Assembly (NCBI GenBank): GCA_024114885.1
Contig: CP099426.1
Coordinates: 310,001-374,000, forward strand
From: Septoria linicola
Taxonomy: Eukaryota > Ascomycota > Dothideomycetes > Mycosphaerellales > Mycosphaerellaceae
Length of the DNA stretch: 64,000 bases
Direction of reading: 5' to 3'
Shown: positions 33,128 to 45,129 of the stretch, piece by piece
Numbering within the stretch: the stretch's first letter is position 1
Layout: every line of letters begins with the position of its first letter
Notes under the pieces: model-generated
What the model saw: only the letters and a program-made list of their open reading frames with translations
Database searches by the model: none
Told to the model about the DNA's origin: nothing
Program-made: the position numbers and the translations under genes

Positions 33128-36100
33128 TAATACTCTCTTAAGCTTTACTTATATAAGGTTATTTTTAAGCCTATTATATTAAAAGGCGTATTCTCTTTAT
33201 TAATATCTATTATTATCTATAGCCGCGTATAGTCTATAATCTGACTATATATTAGACTAAAGAGTTATTTCTAGAGAAGGTCAAAGCTTCGTCTAGAGTA
33301 GGTCAAAGCTTTTCTAATCTTAGTTAAAGTTTTTTTTAGACTAAAATCGGCTATAATTACTAGATCTCTATACTTTATAGGCGTCTCTACTATATATAGA
33401 CTAGCTATAGTCCTTTAGTCTATAGTAACAGATAATTTGCTTACTAATTAATTTATTAAATACCTATCTAGTCTTTAAACTAAAAAATAGTCTTAAAAAT
33501 CGAATTTTATCGATTCTATTTTAATATTAAGTCTTAGTATAGCTAGTTTTACCCTACCTATACTTACTACTAGGTTTATCCTATTAGATACTCTCTTAGT
33601 CTCTTAAATAGAGTAGTATCTAGTAGCTTAGTAAGGATATCTACTACTTATTCTTTTATAGAGACCTAAACTAGCTCTATTAGGCCTAGATAGTAGATAT
33701 CTCGTATATAATAGTACTAAATGTCTATATACTTAGTCTTAGCGTAGTGTTTAGGGTTATTAGCTAATTCTTTAGCTGAGTTTGAATTAGTATAGACTAT
33801 AATTACCTTTTCTTCTATTTCTAGTTCTTTATAGAGGTCTTTTAAGAATATAGCCTCTTTAGTAGTCTCTTTTAAGGCTATATATTCTACCTTATAACTA
33901 GATAAGGCTACGGATTTTTATAATATAGAGTACTAGCTTATAGGCGCTTATTTATTAAGAAAGAAATAATAACCTATAGTAGATTTTCGTATAGTATAAT
34001 CACTCCTCTAATCTACGTCGCTCTAAGCTTTTAGATAGGGAGGAGATTAAGCTTTATATACTAGCGATAGATCTAGAGCTTTAGAGTTATTTAAATATTT
34101 CTAGATCCTATTAAGAGCTTTAAAATATATAGAATCTAGATTTAATAGAAATCTAGCTACTCAGCTGATAGTATACGCTATATCTGGCCTAGTATTAGTA
34201 GCTAAGTATATAAGAGCGCCTACCTCCCTTTGAAATTACCTTATATTATCTAGTTTAGCTTTATTTTTTACTTTTTCTAGACGTATACCTTGTTCTATAG
34301 GTATAGAGATAGGATTAAGCCTAATTTTGTTATATCTCTCTAGTATTTTAAGTAGATAACTCTTTTAAGATAGGGTAATTACTTTATTAGCTCTATCTTT
34401 AGATACTTCTATACCTAGGTAGTACTTAATGATCGCTTATTTCTAGATATCTAGAGAGATCAGTCTTAACCTAATTTACTAGGTTTAGACTAGAGCTGAA
34501 TATAAGTATATCATCTATATAACATATAATATAGACGCCTATCTCTTTATTTTTAAAGACTATACTATCCTTAAGTAAAGGATAAAAATTATATTTAGCT
34601 AATATAGACTTAAGGTATTAATACTATTATCTACTAGCTTGTTTTAGGCTATATAAAGTAGTATTAAGGCGACAGACTTTAGACTCTTCCCCTTTAACTA
34701 GAAAACCTATAGGCTGTTCGATATATATCTCTTTATCTATAGAGCTATTAGAGAAAGTAAGTTTTATATCGATTTGTTTAATTTTAAACTCTTTATAAGC
34801 TACTATATAGAAGAGAGAACGCTAAGTTTCAAGGCGACATATATTACTAAAAGTATCGTCGTAGTCTAGGCCTAGTACTTACTTAAAGCTCTTAGTAACC
34901 TATCTACTTTTAAACTTAATAAGATTACTATAGAGGTCTCTTTTTATATTATAGACCTACCTACCTTTAATAACCTTTCTATCTTTAGGTAGTTCTACTA
35001 AGTCCCAGGGTTTTAGTCTACTAAGGTCTTTAATTTCAGACGATATAGACTCTAGCTATTTCTCTTTATTAGGACTATTAATAGCTTCTTTATAGGTAGT
35101 AGGGTCGTTATAATTATTACTAGCTATAAGGGTATATAAGGATAGCTCGTCGTCTAGACTATCGTCTTCTAGAGTATTTATAGTTCTAGAACTAGTAATA
35201 TCCCCTATATCTATCTTAGGCACTTTAGTAAAACCTTCTATATTGTCTTATAACTCGTCTTATTCTAGATCTAGAGATATATCTCTATTAGATATAGAAC
35301 TAGTAGGCGTAGTTCTATCTAACTCTAGGTTTATAGGTTGATTATTAGAGGTCTAAGCTTAGACTTTATCTAGAGAAGCTCGGACCTCCCCTAGAGGAGC
35401 TTAGACCTTATCTAGAGAAGCTTAGACTTTCTCTAAATTTTACTTATTATTAGACAGAGTTATTAAAGGTTCTTCTTCTAGATTTAGACTAGTTCTTAGT
35501 ATATCTTTATCTTTATAGAACTGATTTTCTAGAATAGTAATATCTTATACCTAGATAGTACGTTTTGACTCTAAATTAAAGAGTTTATAGTTCTTAGAGT
35601 CGCTATAGCTAATTAAGATAGCCTTATAAGGTCTAGAACCTAATTCCTTTATATTAACTCTAGAATAATAAGATATAGAGCTAAAAACGCGTATATTACT
35701 AAGGTTTAGCTTCTTATTAAACCTAACCTTATAGGGTGATTTATAGTTTAAAGACGAGTATAGCGTTCTATTATATAGACATATAGCTGCTTCTAGAGCC
35801 TTGCTCTCAAAGTACTTAGGAAGATTAGACTCTAGTAGTAAGGCACGTACTTTATTAAGTAGAGTTCTATTTAGTCTCTCTATAAGCCTATTTTGTTTAG
35901 GATTATAAGAGCTACTAAGTTCGTAGTTTATACTACTTTCTTTAAAGAGACTCTCTACTTTAGAACTAGTAAGTTCTTTAGTATTATCGCTTTTAAATAT
36001 CTTAAGTAGTAGCCTTTTATTACTATTTAAGTTAGAGTTTTTAGCTCTTACTTTAAAGTCTTTAATACTAGAGAAAGCTTTAGATTTAAGTCGTAATAGG

Positions 36101-38161
36101 TTAATTTCTAAATAACGACTATAATCATCTATAAAGCTAATAAAGTAGCGATACCTCTATTTAGTAGAAGGCTCTCTAAGGCTACAGATATTATAGCTTA
36201 TCTTATCTAGATAGCTTTTAGCTTTCTCTATAATTTAGTAACTTATTTTATAAGTATATTTAGATTAAATATATATCTTGTATTTTAAACTAATTTCTTT
36301 ATTATCTAGGCTAATATCTAGGTGTTTTAAGACATTATCGCCTATATATCCTAGTCTTTAATACTATATATTAGCGTCGCTCTTAGACTCTAAGTATAGA
36401 GCTTCTTTTTTTAAAGAAGTAGAAGGAATTAAGATATCTAGCTTATATAGCGACTTATCTTACTTAGCCTTAGTTAATAGGTAATAGCTAGAGTTATATA
36501 GCTCTATTATACTATTTTCTAGTACGTCTCTAAATCTCTTATTATCTACTTAAGAGATAGATACTAGATTAAGCTTAAAATCTAGAGTATATAGGTAATT
36601 AGTTAAGATTACGACTTTTTTAGTATTATTAAATCGTATCTTTACGTCGCCTACTCTATAGGATATAGTAGAGCTAGCTTCTCTCTATTTAATAATCGTA
36701 TTCTTCTTATAGAAAGATATAAAATATATCTTATTACTTATAATATATCTACTAGTACCTAAGTCTAGAATCTATATATCTTTAGGCTCTATACTAAGAG
36801 CGTTTAGATATATATCGATATCTATAGTAGAATATAGTACTTCTACTTTATCTTATATTTCTTCTACTTCTCTAGTAATAAGAATATCTTCTTTAGATAG
36901 ACTACTACTTAATTAAGTAGGTTTAGACTCTTTACTAGCCTACTATTAACTAGGGCGTAGGCTAGAGTACTTATTAAAACATTTCTCTTCTAAATATCCT
37001 TTCTTAGAATAATAGAAATAATATTTAATAGAGTTCTTAAGGCTCTTCTTATTTAGTCTCTTAGAGATACTCTTAGGTTTATTCTTTATAGACTTTTTAG
37101 ACTTATTATCTCTAGAGAAAAGTACTATTTCTTTAGTACTATATCTTCTAGATTCGTCTAGTATATTAGAGAATAAGGTCTCTAGAGTATAGCTAGCTTT
37201 ATTATCTCTTAGATTTTAACTTATAGAGATAATAAAGGAGCTATATTCGTTATTTAGATTATTTAAAGTCTAAGCTATTATTACTTAGTCTAGTATAATA
37301 ACCTCCTTACTCTTTAGATTATTAGTAAGATAATAAATTATATTAATATACGACTCTATAGATTCTAAAGTCTCTAGAGTAGTTTAGAATAGCTCTTTTA
37401 AGAGAAGAAACTTAGAACTAAATCCTTTAGAGAAATAGAGTTCTTTAAGAGTATTCTAAGCTATTTTAGCTATCTCTTTATCTTAAATTTATAAGAGAGA
37501 GCTATTTTCTAGAGCTAACCTAATAGAGACTAGTACTTTATCGTTACTAGTATTATTCTAATTACTAGATATAGTACTAATATAGCCTTTTTTGGTTAGG
37601 TAAGACTTTATTCTAAGAGACTATATCTTATAGTTTTCTTACTCTTTTAGATATTAAAAACTAAAGATCTTATTACTTAGAGATATAATTATTAGATATT
37701 TTAAAACTTCTAGAAAGAGAAACTTAATACTAGGCTTACTAACTTATAATATACTTAGGTTTAGCTATTCTTAATAACACCTATTAGTATACTATTTACT
37801 TAAGAGGTCTAACTAGTATAATAGTTTTTTTAACTCTTAATACTTTTATATAATCCTAGTTTCCTAGATAAGAGATAGTAGAGACTTTAAAGGCTATAAG
37901 CTCTCTAGTTTATTATAATAAAAATCTTTAGTATAGTAGTTCTAGAAGAGCCTTTTTTAAGCTTTCTTCTAAACTATAAATTATCTAATTCGGTTAATAT
38001 TTAATTAAGTTATTATCGATTTTTAAAAAGGTTCTAAATAAAGTTCTAGAAAAGAGTCGTACTTTCTCTAGATAAAGTCTATATATTCTAGAGTTAGTCT
38101 ATACGTTATCTTAGCTTAGTCTAAGCTTTGTCGTAGACTAGGCTTATAACCTAAGAAAATT

Positions 38162-38702
38162 TAGTAGAGATAGCTTATTAGTTCTTAATTAATATTTGAC
38201 TTAGAGAGTAATCAAATATTAATAGTTAGTTAATCGATTATTATTAAGGAAAATCAAGTTAATTAGAGAGTAGTTAGAACCTTTATTATTATTCTTCTAA
38301 GTAGAGTATAGATATCTACTTAAGTATTCTCTCTCTAAGATTACTAGAATCTTCTAGGCTACGTAATCGCTTATATAGCTTTAGACTAGTTTAGAAAGTT
38401 ATAGAATCTTTAATTAGAAATCTAACTTTCTTTAGGCTTCTCTTTAATTCTAGACCTTTAAGCTAGATAGTACTAGATAGAGGACTCTCGCTAATATATA
38501 CTATAGAAACTTCTAGAGTATTATTTAAATAATTTTAGACCTCTTTCCTTTTTAGAAATCTAATAGCTATTACGTAACCTAGTTATATAACGTTAGAGTT
38601 ACTCTCTAATATAAAATCTAATAGCTATTACGTAATCTAGTTACGTAACGTTAGAGTCGTCTCTAAAGTATAGCCTTAAGATAAGCTAAGCTTATCTTTC
38701 TA
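38162..38702 (-). repeat. Copia family 2 LTR with two 58-bp units
   Basis: Partner of 32529-33127; the same tandem unit occurs only twice (about 38560-38665). It is the 5' LTR for minus-strand transcription. Confidence 0.75.
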
Positions 38703-41700
38703 AAACCTATTCTATAATTAAGACTAAAAGTAAGTTATTACTCTAAGAATAGCTCTTAGATTTCTATATCTTATTATATATAACTAACTAACTATCCTTC
38801 TTTAGATTAGTGAAGCTACTAAAGAAGAAAGTATAGATTAAGATAGAAGAAAGATATCTTTATATAACCTACTCTAGGCTAGTATAGATAAAGAGAATCT
38901 TAGAAGAAGAAGTTCTACTTAATAGGATACTATTTATTTTTTATCTTAGAGTAAATCTTATATTATAGAATTAGTTTAGTAAGTAATTTAGAGTCTAAAA
39001 GCCTAATTTTACTCTTATCTTCCTAGAGAGCTAAATAGTTATAAAGACTAAGCTAGTTAGAGATATTCTATTTATTAGTAAGATATTACCTCTACTATAG
39101 AAAAAGTTATATTACTTACTATATAATCCTATAGAGGTTAATAATACCTATACTACTCTATTAGAGAAGGATCTAAAATAGTAAGAGCTATAGTATAGAA
39201 GATTTATATACTTTATAAGAGAGTTACTCTTAAACCTTTATAAAGTTACTAATCTAAAGGAAAGAATTCTAATTCCTAACTAGAAAGAATATAAGTATAG
39301 GATCTATATAATAGATAAGATAAAGAAATATCTAGATAAGTCTATTAAGAGAAGACCTAAAAGATTAGCTCTTATATTAGTAGATATCTATAGACTATTA
39401 CTATTATTAGTAAAAGGTTTTATATAGTAGCTTAAGATTATTAATAACTTCTTAAGAAAGAAATAGGTATTTCTACTTAAAGCTAGATTAGATATACTAA
39501 CTACTCTTTAGAACTAGAGAATTAAGATAGAAAGATAGTTAGTAGTACTCCTTAAGTCTATAAGAGCTAATAATACTAGAGAGATTACTACTTTAATTAA
39601 ATAGTAGAAGAAGAACTTTAGAACTACTCTTAAGCTAACTAAGGCCTATAATTTACTCTAGAATAGAGTAGTTAAGAGGTCTATCTAATTATTAGAAGCC
39701 TCTATTAGAGTAATACTTAAAGAGAGTAAGAGACCTATTAAGTTTTAGCTAGAAGCTCTAGAAGTATAAGTATATATAAGAAATAAGCTTCTAAATAGAT
39801 CTAATATTAAGAGATTTAAGCTCTTATCTAATAAAGCTTTTAATAGGATTAAACTAATAGTCTCCTACCTTAAGATATAAAGATATAGAGCTATAGTATA
39901 TATAGATATAAGAGTATAGCCTTAGTAGGTAAAAAGTAATAAACTAATAAATAGAGAAAAGAATACTATATTTATTAGATACTATAATAATATAGTAACG
40001 ATATAGAAGTTCTAGAAGCTAGATATAAAGGCTATTAAATAGTATACTAATATAGTCTTCTTTAAAGATAAACTAGGTAGAGAATTAGACTTAAATATTA
40101 AGATTAAGAATCTCTCTAGTTTAGCTCTAGAAAGAAGACTAGTTAGAAGGCTAAGAACTATTAGCTAGCCTACTCTATAGGCTAGTAGAAGTACCCTAGG
40201 TACTTCTAGTCTAAGCTAGTAGAAGCCTTCTTCTTAGCTATTAGTATAGGTTTAGGAAAGAAAGAAACTCTTTATATAACTTCTATCTCTACTAGAAGAT
40301 ATAGAAAAGTATAGAAAATTCCTAGACTAAAAGAAAGTTAAGAAAGAATCTAAGAATTCTACTTAAGAAACTATAGAGATAGATTAGAAGTAGATAGTTC
40401 TAAGATAAACTCTTAGAAAAAGAAAAGTATTCTAAGAACTTAATAGATTTAACTAGAAACTAAAGCTAATTAGACTTAAGTTAGATTAGACTAGTTAACT
40501 AGATAAGGAAATACTTCTAGAGTATTAGGCTTTCTTCTTAGCTATAAGCTCTATTAACCTAGATATCCTATAGAACTTAGAATTTTTAGAAGAAGTTAAA
40601 AGAGATTATATTCTCTACTACTAAAAAGTAGAAATATATAAATAGGAAGTTCTAATTCTAAGAAACTATTAGAAAGTAATAAGCGATCCTAAATAGAGTT
40701 ATCTCTAATAATAAGCTATTTAGAAGAAGCTAGATATACTTATAAGTAATAATACCTAGACTATAGTAATCTTACTAAAAGAAGCTAACTTAGTTACTTT
40801 AAGATAGGTCTTTAATATTAAAAGAAAGCTTAGTAGAGCTATTAAGAAGTTTAAGATAAGACTAGTTATAAGAGAGTTCTCTTAAAAGTATAGAGTAGGC
40901 TATATAGAAACTTTTACTCCTATAGTTAGATAGAATACTCTAAGAGGATTTATAGCTATAGTCTATAAGAAGGACCTAGTTCTATATAAAGTAGATATAA
41001 ATAATATATTTATAGAGAGTACTCTATATAAGGATATCTATATAATCCTACTACTAGGTATTAACCTACTAACTAGTATAGTCTTATAAGTTCTAAGAAG
41101 TCTCTATAAGCTAAAGTAAGCTATAAGAGACTAGAATTAGCTATATATATTAAAGCTAAAAGGAATAGGATTTAAATAGTTAGAAGTAGACTTATATCTT
41201 CTAATCTATAAGAAAAAGAAAGATCTAATAATCCTAATCTATATTAATAATATATCTATTACTATAGAGAGACTAGAAGATATTCTCTAGTTTAAAGACT
41301 AACTTAGTAAGATTTTTAAGATTAAAGATCTTAGAGAGCTAGATAAGATTCTTAGAATAAGACTAATAAGAAATAGATAGTAAGGCTAGCTAAAACTTAA
41401 CTAGAAGTACTATATTTAGGAGAACCTAGCTAAGATAGAGATAGGCTAAGAGACTATATTACTAACTCTTTTACTAATAGATAGCTATAAAAGTCTAAAG
41501 CCTACTAGACTAAATAATAAAAGAAATAATAAATAGAAGTACTAACCTATTATTAGAATATAGATATAGCTTATAAATATTATAAGACTAGATATCTTAT
41601 TTACTCTTAGAAGATTAAGCTCCTATATTAGTAATTTAATAGTAGGATATATAAAGACTCTAAAGAAGCTAACTAGATACCTAAGATTAAATCTAGATCT

Positions 41701-43191
41701 TAGTTTAAGATACTTAAGAAATAGTCTAGGCTATCTTACTAGATATATAGACTCTAACTATATAATAGGTAAGACTAATAGAGTCTTAATCTTTAGATAT
41801 ATCTTCTTCCTTTATAGTATACTAATCTTCTAGATAAATAAGAAGTAGAAATCTATAGCTATATCTATAATAGAAGCTAAATATATAGCTATAGGAGTAT
41901 ATATAAAATAGTTATAGTTCCTTAGTACTTTTTTAAGAGAGCTTAGATACCTAGAGTTAGTAGAAGAATATTCTTACTAACTAAGGATCCTTAGTAACTA
42001 GGAAACTATTATTAGAATTAGACTAATTTAGCTAAAAGATAATAACTAAGCTACTCTTACTCTTATTAAGAACTTATAGATTTATAATAAGTCTAAATAT
42101 ATTAATATCTTAGATAATACTATAAGAAAGCTCTAGTAGAATAGACTTATCTTTATAGAATATATAAGTATAAAGGAGATAGTAGTAGATAGTCTTACTA
42201 AGCTAAAGAATAGACTATAGTTTTAGGATTTTATAAGGTAGCTCTACCTTATATAAGAGATATATAAAAGATAACTCTAAGCTATAAGGTTAAACTAAAA
42301 GGAGTCTAAAGGAATATTTTAGTTATTTAGCTCCTTTCTAGTTAATCTTTATAAAGTTCTAAATACTTTTACTAATATTAGATCTATTACTAACTATAAT
42401 ATTACTATATAGTACCTAGCTAAACTAGATACTCTCTAAGGCTAAGTACTAGTTAATATTAAAGACCTCCTCTATAGTAGCTATTATCTCTAGTACTAGT
42501 ATATAGTTACTTTACTTCCTAGCTTAATATAAGACCTTATAGCTAAGAATAGTATACTCTAAAGGCTCTTAGAGAACTAAGAAGCTATATAGAATATAAC
42601 TAAGTATAGGACTAGTCTATAAAGTATCTAGAGAGCTATTAGAATTAGCTATAAGTAAGAATAGAGATAACTTACTAGATAGTCTATATCTTAAATAATC
42701 TACTCCTATATAAGAGAAAAGAAAGATCTTATAGAAGGTATTTCTTTTATCTTTTTATAGAAGATAGTAGTATAGAAAGTTCTATTAGATAGATAGTTAG
42801 TACTATCTAATTATTAGTCTAAAAAGTAAGTACTTAATAACTAATTAAGATTAGAACTAGTACTTAAGTACTATAGATAATCTATTAAAAGATCTAACTA
42901 TATAGTATAAGTAGGAGTATTAAGAATATATCCTAGATAGTTAGGTTAGATATAGATATTTAAGTATAGTTCTTAATATCTAAAGTATCTATCTAAGACT
43001 TAGTAAGAGGTATATCTTACTTCTCTTTCTTCTCTTCTTAGATAACTAACTTAATTAACTTTATATTTAGTTCCTAGTATATTACTACTATACTATATAT
43101 ATAAGATAGTTTAAGATTAATCCTTTATTCTTCTTTACTATACTATACTCTCCTTAATATTATATAGTATTAACGCTCTCTACTTTTAATA
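38703..43191 (+). mobile_element. 5'-truncated copia family 1 element
   Basis: Matches the reverse complement of 10300-14500 and ends with the same LTR (42918-43191, 274 bp), preceded by the purine tract AAGTAGGAG. It lacks its 5' LTR, gag and the start of pol: homology begins within the first few bases after the copia family 2 LTR. The reverse transcriptase box reads YINN (41240-41251), as in the copy at 10023. Extensive TAG/TAA codons show RIP. The opposite orientation to the first copy makes the two an inverted pair about 27 kb apart. Confidence 0.8.
42918..43191 (+). repeat. Copia family 1 LTR (3' LTR)
   Basis: Reverse complement of the LTRs at 10023 and 16044; begins TATTAAGAATATATCC and ends CTTTTAATA. 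Confidence 0.8.
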
Positions 43192-45129
43192 GATATTATA
43201 GATACTATACTAGAGGTTATCTATAAATATAGTATTTAGAAAAAGGTTAAATACTTTATATCTAATAACGTAAATAGTAACGATAAGATATATCGATTAC
43301 TTACTACCTTACTTAGCTTTAATCTACTTAAATATAGACTATACTATACTATATATATTATTAATTTAGTCTATAAAGCTATCCTTTATAGTATCGATAT
43401 TAACGCGATTAATTAAGCCTATAAATTCGATAGCGATAGTAATAATATAGAGCTTTTAGATAAGGTAGAAGATAATAAAGAAGTAGCTTAATTCGAGCGC
43501 TTAATCTATACTTAAAATAACCTCGAGAAATATATTCTTTAGTATAGATATAGACTACTTAGTAGACTATATAATATTATTATTTACGTACGTAGCTTAA
43601 TAATACGTCGCTAGTTCTTTAAGAGTAAGTAGAAGGAGGCTAATCTAGATATAGTAATACTAGAGCTTATTTTAAATAGTAGTATAAGGTAGAATAGCGA
43701 TTACGATATAATAGAGCGAGCTCTTAAGCTTAAAGACGCGTTAGAGCTATATTAGGCTTACTTTCGTAAGATAAACGATAAGCTACTAGCTACTAAAGAT
43801 TACCTTAATAGTAACGACTAGTATAAGCTCTAAGAGCTCTATTTATTACTTAATCTAATAAAGGAAGCGTTAATAGGTTTATAGATAGATAGTATATATA
43901 TCTATAGCTTATTATAGTAGGTACTTATAACGCTAAACCTACTAATAAGTATATTAGAGGACCTTAAAACATAACTAGATTTACTACTAAACTTATACTT
44001 TAAGGTATATATTTTAATAGGTTAGAAGAAACTAGATAAGTACTTCGCGCTTACTAATCGTTTACCTATTTATATAGCCTTAATAGTACTTTATCTATAC
44101 TTTAAACTACGCTAGTTTAATACTATATAGAAGGATCTCTACTTTAATCTAGAGGTAAAGAAATAATACTATAGTAACGCTAGGTTTAGCGTATGTAATA
44201 AGCGCTTATAGGCTTTATAAATACGATTATAGAGCGAGTTATTTACTAAGTATATATATAGAGTTATTAAGGCCTTATAGATCGAATATAGCGAGCGATT
44301 TAGTACTATAAACGCGACTATAGCGACCGAGCCTTCTTAATTAAATACTACTACGAACTACGATCCTATATAATACGAGTAAGGACTATAGCTAAGTAAA
44401 GAGATTATATAGGACGAGTATAATTACTATCTTATAGCGCTACTAGGACTACTAAAAACAGACGCTTTATAGTAGTAGAATAACTACTACGAAGTATACT
44501 CTATACTCTCTAGACTAGTATATAATATACTAGCTTATCTAGCGTCTTTAACTACTACTAAATATAGCTTCTCTAAAGCCGGTTATATATTAAATAAGGC
44601 TTATTAATATACGCGTAGTAACTTAGTAGAAGTAAATTAGTATCTAAAGTTATAGTTTAGCTATAATATAGTACTAGATAATATAGTAGTAGATATAACG
44701 ATAGTAGATAATAAGGTAATAAGCTAATTATTTACTTATAGGCTATAGAACGTCTATACTTTAGTATATAGTACTACTAATTAGACGATAGCTATAATAT
44801 CTACTATAATCTAATTAAACTAAGATTATATACTAATTAGATAAATACTACTCTTAATTAGTATCTGTCTATCTATAAGCTAGCCTAATCTCTCTTATAA
44901 TAGAGTCGTTAAGACCTAGGAGATAAAGCTAGTTTATAGCTCTAGAGAGAGAATCGTACTATAATAGTATATTATCTTTAATTATTAGATTATTAGAGCC
45001 TTGATCGATAGGCTAGTTCGAGTCTAGATTCTATATAATAGTACTTAACTACGCTATAGTTATTACTATAGTCTTAATATTAGTTCTACTTTATATAAGG
45101 CTAGTTATAATTACTTCTATTAGCTAGAC
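43192..45129 (+). mobile_element. Relic of a hAT transposase (C-terminal half), RIP-degraded
   Basis: On the + strand a frame broken only by TAG/TAA gives hAT-like content: VKYFISNNVNSND near the start and, at about 44460-44660, the hAT dimerisation region: DAL followed by three TAGs (one reading WW before mutation), then YSTLSRL, TTTEYSFSKAGYIL and SNLVEVNQ. The frame ends near 44730. No N-terminal half or terminal repeats were found; it abuts the copia LTR on the left and the hAT-B1 target duplication on the right. It is a different hAT from the two minus-strand copies. The last 200-400 bp may instead be the mutated 3' end of the gene at 48797. Confidence 0.65.
45122..45129. repeat. hAT-B1 target duplication, left copy (RIP-altered)
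   Basis: AGCTAGAC; the right copy at 48797-48804 is GGCTGGAC. The two differences are both G to A, as RIP would produce on the left side, which lies in mutated DNA. Confidence 0.75.

Larger units (their letters stand above)
32529..38702 (-). mobile_element. Ty1/copia retrotransposon, second family, RIP-inactivated (copia family 2)
   Basis: 6,174 bp between LTRs 32529-33127 (599 bp) and 38162-38702 (541 bp); the difference is one extra copy of a roughly 58-bp tandem unit. On the minus strand, in order: a candidate primer site just inside the 5' LTR (GGTTATAAGCCTAG, like initiator tRNA-Met anticodon arm), gag with a zinc knuckle near 36960-37020 whose Cys and His have become Tyr (YFYYSKKGYLEEKC), integrase core (FIDDYSRY, then SDNTKE), and reverse transcriptase with GLDYDDTFS and YIDD (34510-34521). 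Integrase before reverse transcriptase defines copia. Stops are TAG/TAA. I found no matching 5-bp target duplication (GATTT and AAACC flank it), suggesting rearrangement. Confidence 0.82.

Noticed and set aside
32529..43191. Copia family 2 nested inside a family 1 copy
   Set aside because: The left flank (before 32529) does not match the family 1 sequence expected upstream of 38703, and there is no target duplication.
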